54,836 nt of DNA from Frankia sp. AiPa1 (GTDB lineage Bacteria > Actinomycetota > Actinomycetes > Frankiales > Frankiaceae). Positions 32,784 through 42,240 of the stretch are shown in pieces; positions within the stretch are counted from its first letter, which is position 1, and the number at the start of each line of letters is the position of its first letter. A model generated the notes under the pieces. The model did not search any database. It was not told where the DNA came from and saw only the letters and a program-made list of their open reading frames with translations. Location: contig NZ_JALKFZ020000118.1 in the NCBI RefSeq assembly GCF_023243075.1, forward strand, positions 1 through 54,836, in the 5' to 3' direction. The translations under genes were made by a program, and so were the position numbers.

Positions 32784-35142
32784 GGGTCAGTGCGGTGGCC
32801 AGTGTGAATCCCGACCGCAGGTCTTTGACGGTCCACCCGGTCAGGCGGCTCGCGGAGTCGTAGGTCGGCTGCAGCACCTGCAGGTCCGGATCCGTGATCT
32901 CCTTGAACCGGCCGAGTTGGTCCCGGGCGGTCCGCCGGGTGGCGCCATCCACCCCCGCGTAACCGCATTCATTCCCGCCCAGCGTGAACTGCCACGTCGC
33001 GGTGGTGTCCGGCTGGCCGGACCGGGTGACGGTCTCGGTGCGCGGCAGCCCGGACGGGTAGTAGCCACGCGTGATGGTGACATCGCCCTCTCGTGCTTCG
33101 GTCGGGAACCCGGTCACGGGATGGGGGGTGAGATCCTGAACGATCGGGTCGGCCTGGACCTGTGACAGGGTGTTGTCCAGTTGAGGGACGACCGTGTACC
33201 CGCGCCGCTGCCCGTCCGGCATGGTGGCCCCGGTCGGGATGACGTCGCTGTCGCGGGCGTACTCGTAGTGCCAGGTGCGGCCGCCGGAACTGGTGTCGAC
33301 CAGTCTGCCCAGTTCGTCGAAGGTCTGCTTGCCGTGGACGGCGTCGCCCACGGTGAGTTCCGTGGCGAGACCGCCAGCGTCGCGTGGGACGTCGTACGCA
33401 TGCGAGACCCGCGTGCCGTCCGGCAACGCGGTCAGGGTGAGCAGGCCGCGCGGGTTGTAGTCGTAGTGGATGGTGTTGCCGGCTTCGTCCGTCTCCCGGC
33501 GCACCCTGCCCCAGCCGTCACGGTCCAGCGTCCGGGAGCCCCTGGAGACCCCCCGCAGGTCGAAGCGCTGTGCCCGCACCGGCTCGCCGCGCAGGTTGCA
33601 GATCGTCACCGTCGTTCCCGTGACCGGGCTGCCGTTGCCGTCCAGCCGGGTCGTGGACGTCAGTGCGATGGGATCGGTGCGGGTGACGCGGGTGGAGCCG
33701 TCGGTGCGCTCCGTGGCCGACACCTGGCCCCAGTCGTCGTAGACGAACGTCTCGGCCAGCTCCGCGCCCTTGCTGCCATCGGGCAGGTGGTCCAGATTCG
33801 TGATCGACGATGTGCGGCCCTGCTCGTCGTATGTCGTCCGCTGGATGACGTGCCAGCCGCCGTCGCCGTCAACGGCCTTACGCTCCCGCTGGAGTGGCCG
33901 GCCCGCACCGTCGAAGCTCACCCGGATCTGATCGCCCGGCTCGTTCGCGTCCGTGGACATCATCGGAGAAGCAGACGTCACCACGAACGGCGCGCTGCCG
34001 CCCAGCTCGTAGGTGTAGGTCTCCTCCGCCTGGTAAGAGGTGCCCGGATTGACGATGCGACTCAGCACCCGGCCCAGCCCGTCATAGGCCGCGGTCATGC
34101 GGTCGTCCTGCGTGTCGGTGGCCGACCACAGACGCCCGGTGAACCGCGAGCACTTTTCCGACCACCGCACCGTTAGGCCGGTGTCGGTCGCCAACGTGTG
34201 GGTCTGGGACAGCGCTTCCCCGTCCACCGAGAAGCTGAAGGTGTGGGTCGAGCCGACCGTGACGAACGGGTTGCCCCCGTCGCCGCCCAACGTCTCGAGA
34301 CTGTCCAGCTTCTGGATACGGCTGAACTCATCACCCGAGGTGATGTAGTGAAAATCTACCGACGACAGCGCCTGGTCACCGGCGAACCTCTTCTCAGTGG
34401 ACTTCAGCACCACGGTGTTCACCTGCGGATCCGGGGTGGCGTACGCGGTGTACTGGTAGGACACCCTGAGGACAGGCGCATCGAATTCGGTGGCCGGCGG
34501 CGTCCGGGTGACGTCTCTCAGCCAACGAGTGAACCCGTTCGGATCGGGCGGGCAGTCCGAACCACTTCCACCCACCGGATAGAACGTCCAGTCGGTCCGG
34601 CGCCCGACCGGATCGGTCTGGCTCCGCGGATTGCCCTGCTCGTCAAAACTGGTTGTCGTGACCTCGCTGCGCGCACTTCTCGTCGCATCGGTCCAGGTGA
34701 CCGTGTGCTGCGCCGGGAGCTGGAACTGGGCCGGCTGTTCGTCGAACGACTCGCCGATCCGCGCGTAGTAGTCGGTGTGAACCTGCAGGGAGGAGCCGTT
34801 CTGCGCTGTCGTCTCGTCCACCAGGAGGTGATACGAATCATAGGTACGGGTGATCGTCCTGGTGTCTCCTTGGCAGGTCCGGGACTCCGTGGAACCGTAC
34901 GTATATCCGGTCGACACTCCGTACAGGTTGTCCGAGTCGGCATCGCAGCTCGCGCCGGAAAAGCCGCCGACGAAGTTGTTGGAGGTATAGCTGTAGGTCG
35001 CCTCGATCGTCGGCTGCCCGCCGCCCGGCACCTGTTCGAACTGGACGACCCGGGGAAGCGGCGGCAGGTCGCAGCTCTGCGGGAACTGGTGGCCGTCGCT
35101 GGTGTAGGAGGCCGTCTCGGACATCCCGCCTGGCATGCTCAC
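32702..35142 (-). pseudogene. RHS/YD-repeat protein, truncated at both ends
   Basis: About 800 codons encode YD/RHS repeats such as YDGLGRVLSRIVNPG, YDEQGRTSSITNL, WGRVRRETDEAGNTIHYDYNPRGLL and FDELGRLVDTSS. These proteins form a shell around a C-terminal toxin. The N-terminus starts abruptly at a GTG (35142) without a signal or secretion domain. At about 32702, after GGAEVWKQTQ, the repeat sequence stops; the frame continues as nonsense Arg/His-rich sequence to 32359, while the pretoxin region continues in another frame. The end of the RHS core, including the usual DPxG autoproteolysis motif, is missing. An internal deletion with frameshift explains this best. Confidence 0.8.
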
Positions 35143-35580
35143 GCCGGTGAGCCAGGAACCCCACTCTGCCGACGACCTCGGATGCCGCCGATGATCTTCG
35201 TATGGCGAAGGCCCGACAGAGTCGGCAGATTCGGCTGGATGGCTCGATGGGAGGCGGTGATGCGCTTCCCGGCGGGTGCCGGCTCAGCCGATGACGGTGG
35301 TTCCGACCTGCACAGAGAAATGTTCTCGGCAGACCGTCCTGGACGCGCCTGGCGACCTGTTCAGTGTAACCGGCCCGGCGGGTCGCGTCCCTTGTTGCGA
35401 AATATCCGCGCAGCCACACGGCGTGTTGGTGGCGTTGGGTAGCGCGCGAGCGCGTGTTCAGGCAGCTCAATGGGGTGGAGCTGGGCGCTGGGCGGCGCTG
35501 GGCGGCGGCGAACCACCTCTGTGCGGTGGGCCGGCGACCACAACGTGCCTTCGAGTAGAGCGGTTCGCTCGCTCAGGCCG

Positions 35581-35613
35581 CCCAGCCGTCCACGGTGATC
35601 GTGGACGGCTGGG
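35581..35613. terminator. Strong hairpin downstream of the helicase gene
   Basis: A perfect 14-bp stem (CCCAGCCGTCCACG / CGTGGACGGCTGGG) with a 5-base loop lies 128 bases beyond the helicase stop, in the helicase-to-RHS gap. It can terminate minus-strand helicase transcription. The rest of 35143-35741 shows no supportable gene. Confidence 0.65.
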
Positions 35614-35741
35614 CCTCGAAGGCGTGTCGGCGGCCGGCGGTGCGGGTGGCGACGCCCCGCTCGAGCTGGCGGCTCTGCTCGATCTCCCCCGCGGATTGAT
35701 GAGCATGCCCGCGGGCCCTCACCGCGATCCGGTGCGGTTGG

Positions 35742-37244
35742 TCAGCGGGCGCGGCGTGCGCTGAACATCGCGGCGCTGTGGGTCGGTTGCGACCTGGTTC
35801 GCTCCGCGGACGACGGGCCGGCCTCGTGATCGGGTGAGCTGCCACGAGCCGTGGCCGGGAGCGGTCGGGGTGCTGTGGCCGTGCGCGGGCGAGGCGCTGT
35901 GGCCGCGAGCGGCCGGGGCGCCGCGGCCCGCCCGGCACGGTGGCCGCGGCCGCTGGCGGGGCGGCGTCCACGCCGTCTGCCCGTCTGAGGTGTCGGCTCG
36001 GCGCCGCGGTGTCCGCCGGCCGGTGTGCGTTGGCCTGGAGTGATTCTGGTTTCCGGCTCGATCGCGTCCGCGGGGCTGGTGAGCGAGCGGGCGCCGGGGG
36101 CGAGCCTGGAGAGGATCGGGTGGTCGGCGGACGCGACCCGGGTGGTCGTCGGCTTGATGCCGGCGGCGCGGGCCAGCTGCGTGACCTCACCGATCTGTTC
36201 CGTGGTCGCCAGTGTGATGACGGTGCCGCTGTTACCGGCGCGCGCGGTGCGCCCGGAACGGTGCAGGTAGGCCTTGTGGTCGGCCGGCGGATCGGCGTGG
36301 ATCACGAGGGCCACATCGTCGACGTGGATACCGCGGGCGGCGATGTCGGTGGCGACCAGCGCCGAGGCCCGGCCGGTGCGGAAGTCGTCGAGGTTACGGG
36401 TACGGGCGTTCTGGCTCAGGTTGCCGTGCAGTTCGACCGTGGGCACGCCCGCGCGGTTGAGGCGGCGGGCGAGCGCCTTGGCCCCGTGCTTCGTGCGGGT
36501 GAACACGACCGTGCGGCCCGGTGCGCTGGACAGGTCGACGAGCACGGGGAGCCGGCTGTCCCGCTCGACGTGCAGCAGATGGTGCGCCATGGTGCCCACC
36601 GGGGACTGGGCGGAGTCGGCCTCGTGCACCGCGGGTCTGCTGAGGTACTGGCGCACCAGGGTGTCGATGGCCTTGTCCAGGGTGGCCGAGAACAGCATGC
36701 GCTGCCCGCCGGCCGGGGTCTGGCCGATCAGCCGGCGTACGACGGGAAGGAACCCCAGGTCGGCCATGTGGTCAGCCTCGTCCAGCACGGTGATCTCCAC
36801 CTGGGCCAGCGAACAGTGCCCCTGCGCGAGGAGATCCTCAAGCCGGCCGGGGCAGGCCACGACGATGTCGGCGCCCCGCCGGATCGCGGCCACCTGCGGG
36901 TTCTGAACAACGCCGCCGAACACGGTGCACGAGGTGAGGCCGGCCGCGGCGGCGAGCGGCCGCAGAGCCGTGTCGATCTGCGCGGCGAGCTCCCGGGTGG
37001 GTGCCAGGATCAACGCACGCGGGGCCCTGGCTCGGGCCCGGGGCCCGCCGGACAGCCGTGCGACCACGGGCAGCAGGAACGCGAGCGTCTTGCCGGAGCC
37101 GGTGCGGCCGCGGCCGAGGACGTCACGTCCAGCGAGCGAGTCCGGCAGCGTCGCCCGCTGGATGGGGGTGGGGGTCTCGATGGCGAGATGGGTGAGGACG
37201 TCGGTCAGGCGCGTGGGCACGCCAAGATCGGTGAACGAAGACAA
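35742..37244 (-). CDS. DEAD-box RNA helicase, RhlE-like
   Basis: 500 residues. The helicase core shows the Q motif (TPTPIQRATLP, about 24-34), Walker A GSGKT (49-53), PTREL (82-86), DEAD (155-158), SAT (186-188), and motif VI HRSGRTARAG in the second RecA domain (helicase C). After about residue 375 comes a low-complexity, basic Arg/Ala/Pro-rich tail, common in RhlE-type enzymes of actinomycetes and probably RNA-binding. The start is a TTG at 37244 giving MSSFTDLG, the family's usual N-terminus, but no good ribosome site precedes it. Role: ATP-dependent RNA unwinding in cold or stress adaptation or ribosome assembly. It is not evidently linked to the neighbouring genes. Confidence 0.92.
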   Translation of the reverse strand: MSSFTDLGVPTRLTDVLTHLAIETPTPIQRATLPDSLAGRDVLGRGRTGSGKTLAFLLPVVARLSGGPRARARAPRALILAPTRELAAQIDTALRPLAAAAGLTSCTVFGGVVQNPQVAAIRRGADIVVACPGRLEDLLAQGHCSLAQVEITVLDEADHMADLGFLPVVRRLIGQTPAGGQRMLFSATLDKAIDTLVRQYLSRPAVHEADSAQSPVGTMAHHLLHVERDSRLPVLVDLSSAPGRTVVFTRTKHGAKALARRLNRAGVPTVELHGNLSQNARTRNLDDFRTGRASALVATDIAARGIHVDDVALVIHADPPADHKAYLHRSGRTARAGNSGTVITLATTEQIGEVTQLARAAGIKPTTTRVASADHPILSRLAPGARSLTSPADAIEPETRITPGQRTPAGGHRGAEPTPQTGRRRGRRPASGRGHRAGRAAAPRPLAATAPRPRTATAPRPLPATARGSSPDHEAGPSSAERTRSQPTHSAAMFSARRAR

Positions 37245-37419
37245 GAAAGATCGCTATCTGTGCGGATGTCCCGCCGAAACCGGGGATCCGAGGATCTCCA
37301 CCGGTTACGCGCGGAGCGGAGGCCCGCTGCTGGGCAGCGGGGGCTACGACGCGCGGACAACTCGCGGCAGGAGCTCGACGAGCTGATGCGGTCAGTATAG
37401 CTGGTCCTGCGCCGGTGCG

Positions 37420-37820
37420 CGTGGGCAAGCTGATCCCGATCCGGGTTGCCGAGTGCCCGCGCGAGGGGCTTCTCAGCCAGATCGCCTCGTTCGACCTGTT
37501 CGACCTTCTCAAGGCCGAGGCCAAGGCGCGCTTGGCCGAGCAGCACAGCCAACACGTAGGCAGATGTCGCCTCGACACACGGTAATCGCGTGATCGAGGC
37601 CGTCGACCAGGTCGAGGGGTGAAGTGTCGTGGTCTTGTCTGTGAGGTTGCCGAGGTCCGCGCAGCGCGGTGGACCCGTCCAGCAGCACGCCGAACGTCCA
37701 CTCCCCGCGGACCGGTGCCGACACCGTCCCGGCCAGATCATCGACGGTGTTCTCGACAGTGATCCGCAGCGCCGTCCGGTCGAGGACCGTGCCGTACTCC
37801 GCGGTGTCCGTGGTCGCCAT
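37420..37820 (-). pseudogene. Frameshifted remnant of an unrecognised small gene
   Basis: A start MATTDTAEYGTVLDRTALRI at 37820 leads into a sensible frame (VRGEWTFGVLLDGSTALR). From there, sensible sequence alternates between two frames (DLGNLTDKTT in one, SPLDLVDGLDHAIT in the other, then EATSAYVLAVLLGQARLGLGLEKV and EKPLARALGNPDRDQLAHAH in the first). This implies two or three small indels. I do not recognise the family. The stretches 37245-37419 and 37821-38100 hold nothing further I can support. Confidence 0.35.
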
Positions 37821-38135
37821 CCCAGCGGTGCCGCGCTGCCGGGTCCGTGCCTCGGCGTGCGCGCAGCTGAGCTCGGCGTGATCGGGCCCGATCGGGCCAG
37901 TGGACTCAGAACCGTCGCAGCCGGCCGTCGAGACATGGTGGAGCCCTCGCTGTACAGGTGGCTGACGACGAGCACGTCGATGACTCCGGCTCGGGCTTGT
38001 GGGAGGGCATGAATTCCGCTCAGTCGCAAGCCTCCGGAAACCATGAAATCCTTCAGCCCGAAAATCCGCCAGAGGGCACAGAATGGTTCAGTCGGCAAAT
38101 CCGGCGGAGGGCATATAGTCCGTTCGACTGCAACA

Positions 38136-38186
38136 GTCTTGACAAGACACTCTAAGCTTGACAGCGCCGTGGACTCTGCTTACATT
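38136..38186 (+). promoter_or_regulatory. Promoter with upstream palindrome for the exporter
   Basis: A consensus -35 TTGACA (38158-38163) is followed by a 17-base spacer and TACATT (38181-38186) as -10, 42 bases before the exporter ATG. Immediately upstream is the perfect palindrome GTCTTG-A-CAAGAC (38136-38148), placed where an activator or repressor would bind. Confidence 0.6.
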
Positions 38187-38228
38187 TCAGCCGTTGAGGT
38201 CTCCGTTGATCGATACCCGAAGGTGTTC

Positions 38229-39836
38229 ATGACCACGCCTCCAACGTTGCCGAAGTTCAGGCGGCAGTTGATTCTTGCCGTTCTTATGCTGTGTTCGCTG
38301 TTGATCTGGCTGGACAATACCGTCCTGAGTACCACGCTGGAGACCCTGGCAGACCCGGTCCGTGGGCTGGGGGCCAATCCCGGTCAACTGCAATGGGCGA
38401 CCGGTTCGTACACTCTGGCCTTCGCCACGTTGATGTTCACCGCAGGCGCACTGGGCGATCGTTTCGGTCACCGGACTGTGTTTTCCGGTGGATTGGCGAT
38501 CTTCGCCGGGTCCTCGCTGTGGGCGGCGTACGCAAGCGATGCGGGCCAGCTGATCGCGGCTCGAGCTGCGATGGGGGTGGGCAGCGCGCTGATCACCCCC
38601 GCCAACTTGGCCATCCTTATGTGGACCTTCACCGGCCCCGCGCGGGCTGCCGCGATCAGCATTTTCTCGACGTCGGCCGGTGTCGGAATGGCCGCTGGCC
38701 CGGTGCTGGCGGGGCTCCTGCTCGATCATTTCTGGTGGGGCTCGGTCTTCCTGATCAATGTTCCGATCGCGGTACTGGCGTTGGTCGGGCTCGCCGTGCT
38801 GGTGCCGAATTTCCGCAGCCCCACTCTGCGGCCACTTGACCCCGCTGGAATGTTGCTGTCGATCAGTGGGCTCGTGGCGTTGGCCTACGGGCTGATCCGG
38901 GCGGGGCAGGTGGCTGTGTGGAGTCGTACCGATGTCTGGGCGCCGATCGTTGTCGGTCTGGTTCTGCTGGCCGTTTTTGTACTCGTTGAACTGCGTGTCA
39001 AGGTGCCCAGCCTTGATCCGCGACTGCTCGCGCAACGCACATTCGGTGGCGGCAATGTGGCGCTTGGATTGCTGCTTTTTGGTGTGGCCGCCATCACCTT
39101 CTATAACGCGTTCTACCTGCAAGGAGCGCTCGGATTTTCGCCGATGGAGGCGGGTTTGGCCAATATCCCGACCGCATTCGGTGCGCTCGCGGGGGCGCCC
39201 CTTGCTCCGCGCCTGGTTCACCGCTTGTCGCTACGCCTTGTAACCGTACCAGCGCTAACCGTGGCTGCGCTGACCATGGGCGGGTACGGGTTCCTCGGAC
39301 TGCAAACTTCACTCGTCTGGATCGAGATCCTGTTGTTGATACAGGGTCTCTCGATCGGCATAGTGATCGGCCCCGTTACGGCCGCATTGATCAGCAACCT
39401 GCCGTTGGAACAGGCCGGTGCAGGATCGGCCGTCACCAACACCGTGCGACAAACCGGCAGTGTGATCGGAATCGCAGTAGGCGGCACGATCATGTCGATG
39501 ACATACCGACGTGCGATCGAACCATCGCTGGAGGGTGTGCCCGGTCCGGTGCAGGATCAGGCGCGAGTTTCCGCCGAACAGGCCCGCCACGTCGCCACTG
39601 CTATCCACCGGCCCACTCTTGCTCAGGCTGCTAATAATGCGTTTGTCCATTCTATGCACGTCGGCGCGGGCTGGATCGCGGTCATCGCACTCCTCGGAGC
39701 AGCCGTGCTGCTGATTACCTTGCCAGCTGTCGGAAAGAAGAAGGGCCCGATACCGGAGCCGGACTACGATGAGGCCCGCAGCTCCGAGGCCAGGGCCGCC
39801 CAGGCGCCACAAAGTGTGATGGATCCGAATCGGTGA
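38229..39836 (+). CDS. MFS transporter, DHA2 (14-TMS) family
   Basis: This 535-residue membrane protein has DHA2 motifs: LLIWLDNTVLSTTLETL in TM1, GDRFGHRTVFSGG in loop 2-3, GMAAGPVLAGLLLDHFWWGSVFLINVP in TM5-6, and QAGAGSAVTNTVRQTGSVIGIAVGG in TM13. The ATG at 38229 is chosen because the conserved N-terminus starts there and a good promoter lies upstream. The longer frame to 38043 would include the promoter. Its composition is visibly less GC-rich than its neighbours, suggesting a separate origin. It is probably a multidrug or antibiotic efflux pump. No cognate regulator is adjacent, although the promoter carries a palindromic operator candidate. Confidence 0.9.
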   Translation: MTTPPTLPKFRRQLILAVLMLCSLLIWLDNTVLSTTLETLADPVRGLGANPGQLQWATGSYTLAFATLMFTAGALGDRFGHRTVFSGGLAIFAGSSLWAAYASDAGQLIAARAAMGVGSALITPANLAILMWTFTGPARAAAISIFSTSAGVGMAAGPVLAGLLLDHFWWGSVFLINVPIAVLALVGLAVLVPNFRSPTLRPLDPAGMLLSISGLVALAYGLIRAGQVAVWSRTDVWAPIVVGLVLLAVFVLVELRVKVPSLDPRLLAQRTFGGGNVALGLLLFGVAAITFYNAFYLQGALGFSPMEAGLANIPTAFGALAGAPLAPRLVHRLSLRLVTVPALTVAALTMGGYGFLGLQTSLVWIEILLLIQGLSIGIVIGPVTAALISNLPLEQAGAGSAVTNTVRQTGSVIGIAVGGTIMSMTYRRAIEPSLEGVPGPVQDQARVSAEQARHVATAIHRPTLAQAANNAFVHSMHVGAGWIAVIALLGAAVLLITLPAVGKKKGPIPEPDYDEARSSEARAAQAPQSVMDPNR

Positions 39837-39929
39837 CGCCGGTATCCGTGCAAGCCAACCTTCGTGTGTCGGCCGGCGCTGGCGCGGGGTGCCGATGTCA
39901 GGAGGCGGCGGCGACCACCTGCGCCGAGC

Positions 39930-40085
39930 GGGTCCGGTTGCGGTGGCCGTGGAACCCGTGGGACGGGCACCTGCTGCCCGACGAGGCGACGATCCGCCGC
40001 TTCCTCAACGAGGTCGAGATCAGGCGCTCGACGCCGCGCTGCTCGACCCGCCGCTCGCTGATACCCCGGCTGACGAGTGCTGGCT
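39930..40085 (+). pseudogene. ISAs1-type transposase N-terminal remnant
   Basis: Just after the exporter, one frame reads GHLLPDEATIRRFLNEV and, after a frameshift, another reads ALDAALLDPPLADTPADECWL. DEATIRRFL followed by DALDAAL is the N-terminal pattern of ISAs1/H-repeat transposases. No catalytic domain follows, so this is a short dead fragment. Confidence 0.5.
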
Positions 40086-40093
40086 GTGCGTGC

Positions 40094-40639
40094 CTACCTC
40101 AAGGGCTGAGCTGGCACCGTTCGATTGGTCCAGGCCAGCGTCTGTGAGCTCACCCAGGCCAGCAATAGTGCCAGGGGCAGTTCGGCGAGCAAGGCCAGCG
40201 CGATCGACAGCAGGTAGTCCAGGCGCGGATCGGCCGACTCGCAGTCGAACCAGGCGTCGACGGCGAGCAGGGTGGCGGTGGCCGCAGCGACCGGGCTGAC
40301 CGCGGCGTGGCGCAGGTTGAGCAACCGGGCCACCAGCAGCATGCCGACTACTTCGGCCACGTCCAGGCCCACCCAGGAACTGTCCAGGCTGCGCTGGCCG
40401 ACCTGTCCCTGCAAGTGCAGGATTAACATCCCGATCCAGAGGATCAGCACGATCGCGCAGACCACCAGGAATCTCGCCAGCCAGCGCGATGTCGACTGCA
40501 GCGGCACCCGCCGCCACACCCGCAGGGCAGGGAACCGATACAGAACTCCCACCAGGACGAGTCCGCACGCGATGTTGATCAGCATGACTGTCATGATGCC
40601 GTACCATATACCGTTTGCCGTGAAGGATTCGTGTCGCAC
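40094..40639 (-). CDS. Integral membrane protein of unknown function
   Basis: The protein has 181 residues with four predicted membrane helices: MLINIACGLVLVGVLY, FLVVCAIVLILWIGMLIL, WVGLDVAEVVGMLLVARLL with VSPVAAATATLLAV, and LLSIALALLAELPLALLLAWV. It contains no domain I recognise. The start is GTG at 40639 with a weak AGAAGG upstream; an ATG at 40594 is possible. It converges on the transposon remnant and the exporter. The neighbouring 40640-40854 holds nothing I can support. Confidence 0.7.
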   Translation of the reverse strand: MRHESFTANGIWYGIMTVMLINIACGLVLVGVLYRFPALRVWRRVPLQSTSRWLARFLVVCAIVLILWIGMLILHLQGQVGQRSLDSSWVGLDVAEVVGMLLVARLLNLRHAAVSPVAAATATLLAVDAWFDCESADPRLDYLLSIALALLAELPLALLLAWVSSQTLAWTNRTVPAQPLR

Positions 40640-40854
40640 CTTCTTTTCTGGCGCGCTTGAGACGGGCGGAGCGCATGCGCGCTCGGCATGTCTTGGTGAT
40701 TTATCTATCTGCTGCGGCGAGAGTGGACTCTGCGCGGCGATCCTGTCAACGCGAAGAGGCGGAATCCGTCAACATGATTGGGGTAGCGCTGCCCGTCTCA
40801 CCGGGTCAACGACCTGGCCTATATGCGCTCCACCATCCCGAAAGGCAGCGCCCA

Positions 40855-41079
40855 TGATCCGGTTTGCCCTTCGCAGGCAGAGTCTCCACCGAGGACCAGC
40901 AGGATCCTCAAGCCTCCCGCAACTGGCAGCTCGCCCGGGCCCGCGCGCTCATCAAGGGCATGGTCGCCCGGGCGTACCGCGACGCGAAGCTGATGGAAGT
41001 CATCGAGGGCAGCACCGAGATCTGCCAGCTGGCTCGCCGAGCACGCCACGACCCTCACGCCATGACCCTCACGCCGTGA
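40855..41079 (+). pseudogene. Chimeric fragment: serine recombinase N-terminus fused to acyl-CoA dehydrogenase C-terminus
   Basis: A 71-codon open frame (ATG at 40864) reads GRVSTEDQQDPQASRNWQLARARALI, the resolvase-domain start of large serine recombinases including the catalytic-Ser context RVSTED. It switches in frame at about 40955 to RAYRDAKLMEVIEGSTEICQLARR, the C-terminal signature of acyl-CoA dehydrogenases. Both parents are otherwise missing. The stop overlaps a GTG of the downstream FkbH frame (GTGA, 41076). Next to FkbH, an acyl-CoA dehydrogenase is what a methoxymalonyl-ACP (FkbG-K type) operon would contain, so I infer a decayed FkbI-like gene. Confidence 0.7.
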
Positions 41080-41102
41080 GCCCGCAGAAGGACGCCACCG
41101 CC

Positions 41103-42197
41103 GTGTCGGACACCAAGCCCCTCGTGAAGTGCCTGGTCTGGGACCTGGACAACACCCTGTGGCAGGGCACGCTGCTGGAGGACGGCCCCGTGCGGCTGAC
41201 ATCGGAGATCCGGGACGTCATCGTGGAACTGGACTCCCGCGGCATCCTCCAGTCGATCGCCAGCCGCAACGACCATGACCACGCCTGGGCCCGGCTGGAG
41301 GACCTCGGCGTCGCCGAGTACTTCGTCGCACCCAAGATCGGCTGGGGCCGCAAGTCCGACTCCGTCGCCGAGATCGTGGCCGACCTGAACATCGGCGCGA
41401 ACACCGTCGCGTTCATCGACGACATGCCGGTCGAGCGGGCCGAGGTCGCCCACCACCACCCGGACGTGCGCTGTTACCCGGCCGAGGAGGCCGCGAAGTT
41501 GGCCGTTCTGCCGGAGTTCAGCCCCGCCGTGGTCACCGTGGACGCGCGCCGACGCCGGCAGATGTACCAGGCCAGCTTCCAGCGCGATGCCGCTCGGTCC
41601 GAGCACCAGGGCCCCGACGAGGACTTCCTGCGCACGCTGGACCTCGTGCTGCGCATCGGCCGCGCCCGCGACGAGGAGATCTCGCGCGTCGAGGAACTCA
41701 CGATGCGCACCAACCAGATGAACGCCACCGGCGTGCACTACTCCGACGCCACGCTGCGGGAGCTGATCCGCGACCCCGCACACGAGGTGCTCGTGCCGAC
41801 ACTGGTGGACACGTTCGGCCCGCACGGCGCGATCGGCGTGCTGCTGCTCCAGAAGTCCGACCGGGTCTGGCATCTCAAGCTGCTGGCCACATCCTGCCGC
41901 GTGGTCGCCTTCGGCGTCGGCGCGATGCTGCTGCGCTGGCTGACCGACCGGGCCTCGCGGGCCGGCGTGCACCTGGTCGCCGACTTCAGGCGCACCGACC
42001 GCAACCGGATGATGGAGGTCGCCTACCGGTTCGCCGGTTTCGTCGAAGCCGACTGCGCCTGCCTGGCCGCGCTGCCGGCAGCGGACGGCGTCGAGCGCCT
42101 GCACCTGACGCCGGTCGAGCAGCCAGCCCCCGACACCATGCGGGTGCTCGCCGCCGACCTCGGCGCGCCCGGCCACGACCTCGTCGCGTGGTCCTGA
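41103..42197 (+). CDS. FkbH-like HAD-domain protein (glyceryl/hydroxymalonyl-ACP type)
   Basis: 364 residues. The N-terminal HAD phosphatase-like domain has motif I DLDNT (LVWDLDNTLWQGTL, about 10-24), SIASRNDHDHAWARLED and the acidic motif FIDDMPVERAEV. The C-terminal GNAT-like part includes ELTMRTNQMNATG and LATSCRVVAFGVGAMLL. FkbH proteins convert 1,3-bisphosphoglycerate to glyceryl-S-ACP in methoxy- or hydroxymalonyl extender pathways. I chose GTG at 41103 (AGAAGGA upstream, usual family length); an upstream GTG at 41076 overlaps the preceding stop. It appears intact, yet its partners (ACP, 3-hydroxyacyl dehydrogenase, methyltransferase) are absent and the acyl-CoA dehydrogenase is only a stub. 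All ATs in view look malonyl-specific, so it has no visible client here. Confidence 0.9.
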   Translation: MSDTKPLVKCLVWDLDNTLWQGTLLEDGPVRLTSEIRDVIVELDSRGILQSIASRNDHDHAWARLEDLGVAEYFVAPKIGWGRKSDSVAEIVADLNIGANTVAFIDDMPVERAEVAHHHPDVRCYPAEEAAKLAVLPEFSPAVVTVDARRRRQMYQASFQRDAARSEHQGPDEDFLRTLDLVLRIGRARDEEISRVEELTMRTNQMNATGVHYSDATLRELIRDPAHEVLVPTLVDTFGPHGAIGVLLLQKSDRVWHLKLLATSCRVVAFGVGAMLLRWLTDRASRAGVHLVADFRRTDRNRMMEVAYRFAGFVEADCACLAALPAADGVERLHLTPVEQPAPDTMRVLAADLGAPGHDLVAWS

Positions 42198-42240
42198 CCC
42201 CACCCTGCCGTACCAGCACGCCCAGTTGAGGAGAACCGGA

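Noticed and set aside
31119..35442. Several plus-strand ORFs of 100-410 codons opposite the RHS and toxin genes
   Set aside because: They mirror the minus-strand coding sequence, have Arg/Val-rich nonsense composition and no ribosome sites; YD repeats on the other strand explain the open frames.
35940..37400. 486-codon plus-strand ORF opposite the DEAD-box helicase
   Set aside because: It is a shadow of the helicase; Gly/Arg-rich with no domain.
40272..41102. Long N-terminal extension of the FkbH frame
   Set aside because: It runs antisense through the membrane protein gene and the recombinase/dehydrogenase fragment; FkbH family proteins begin near 41103, where a ribosome site is seen.
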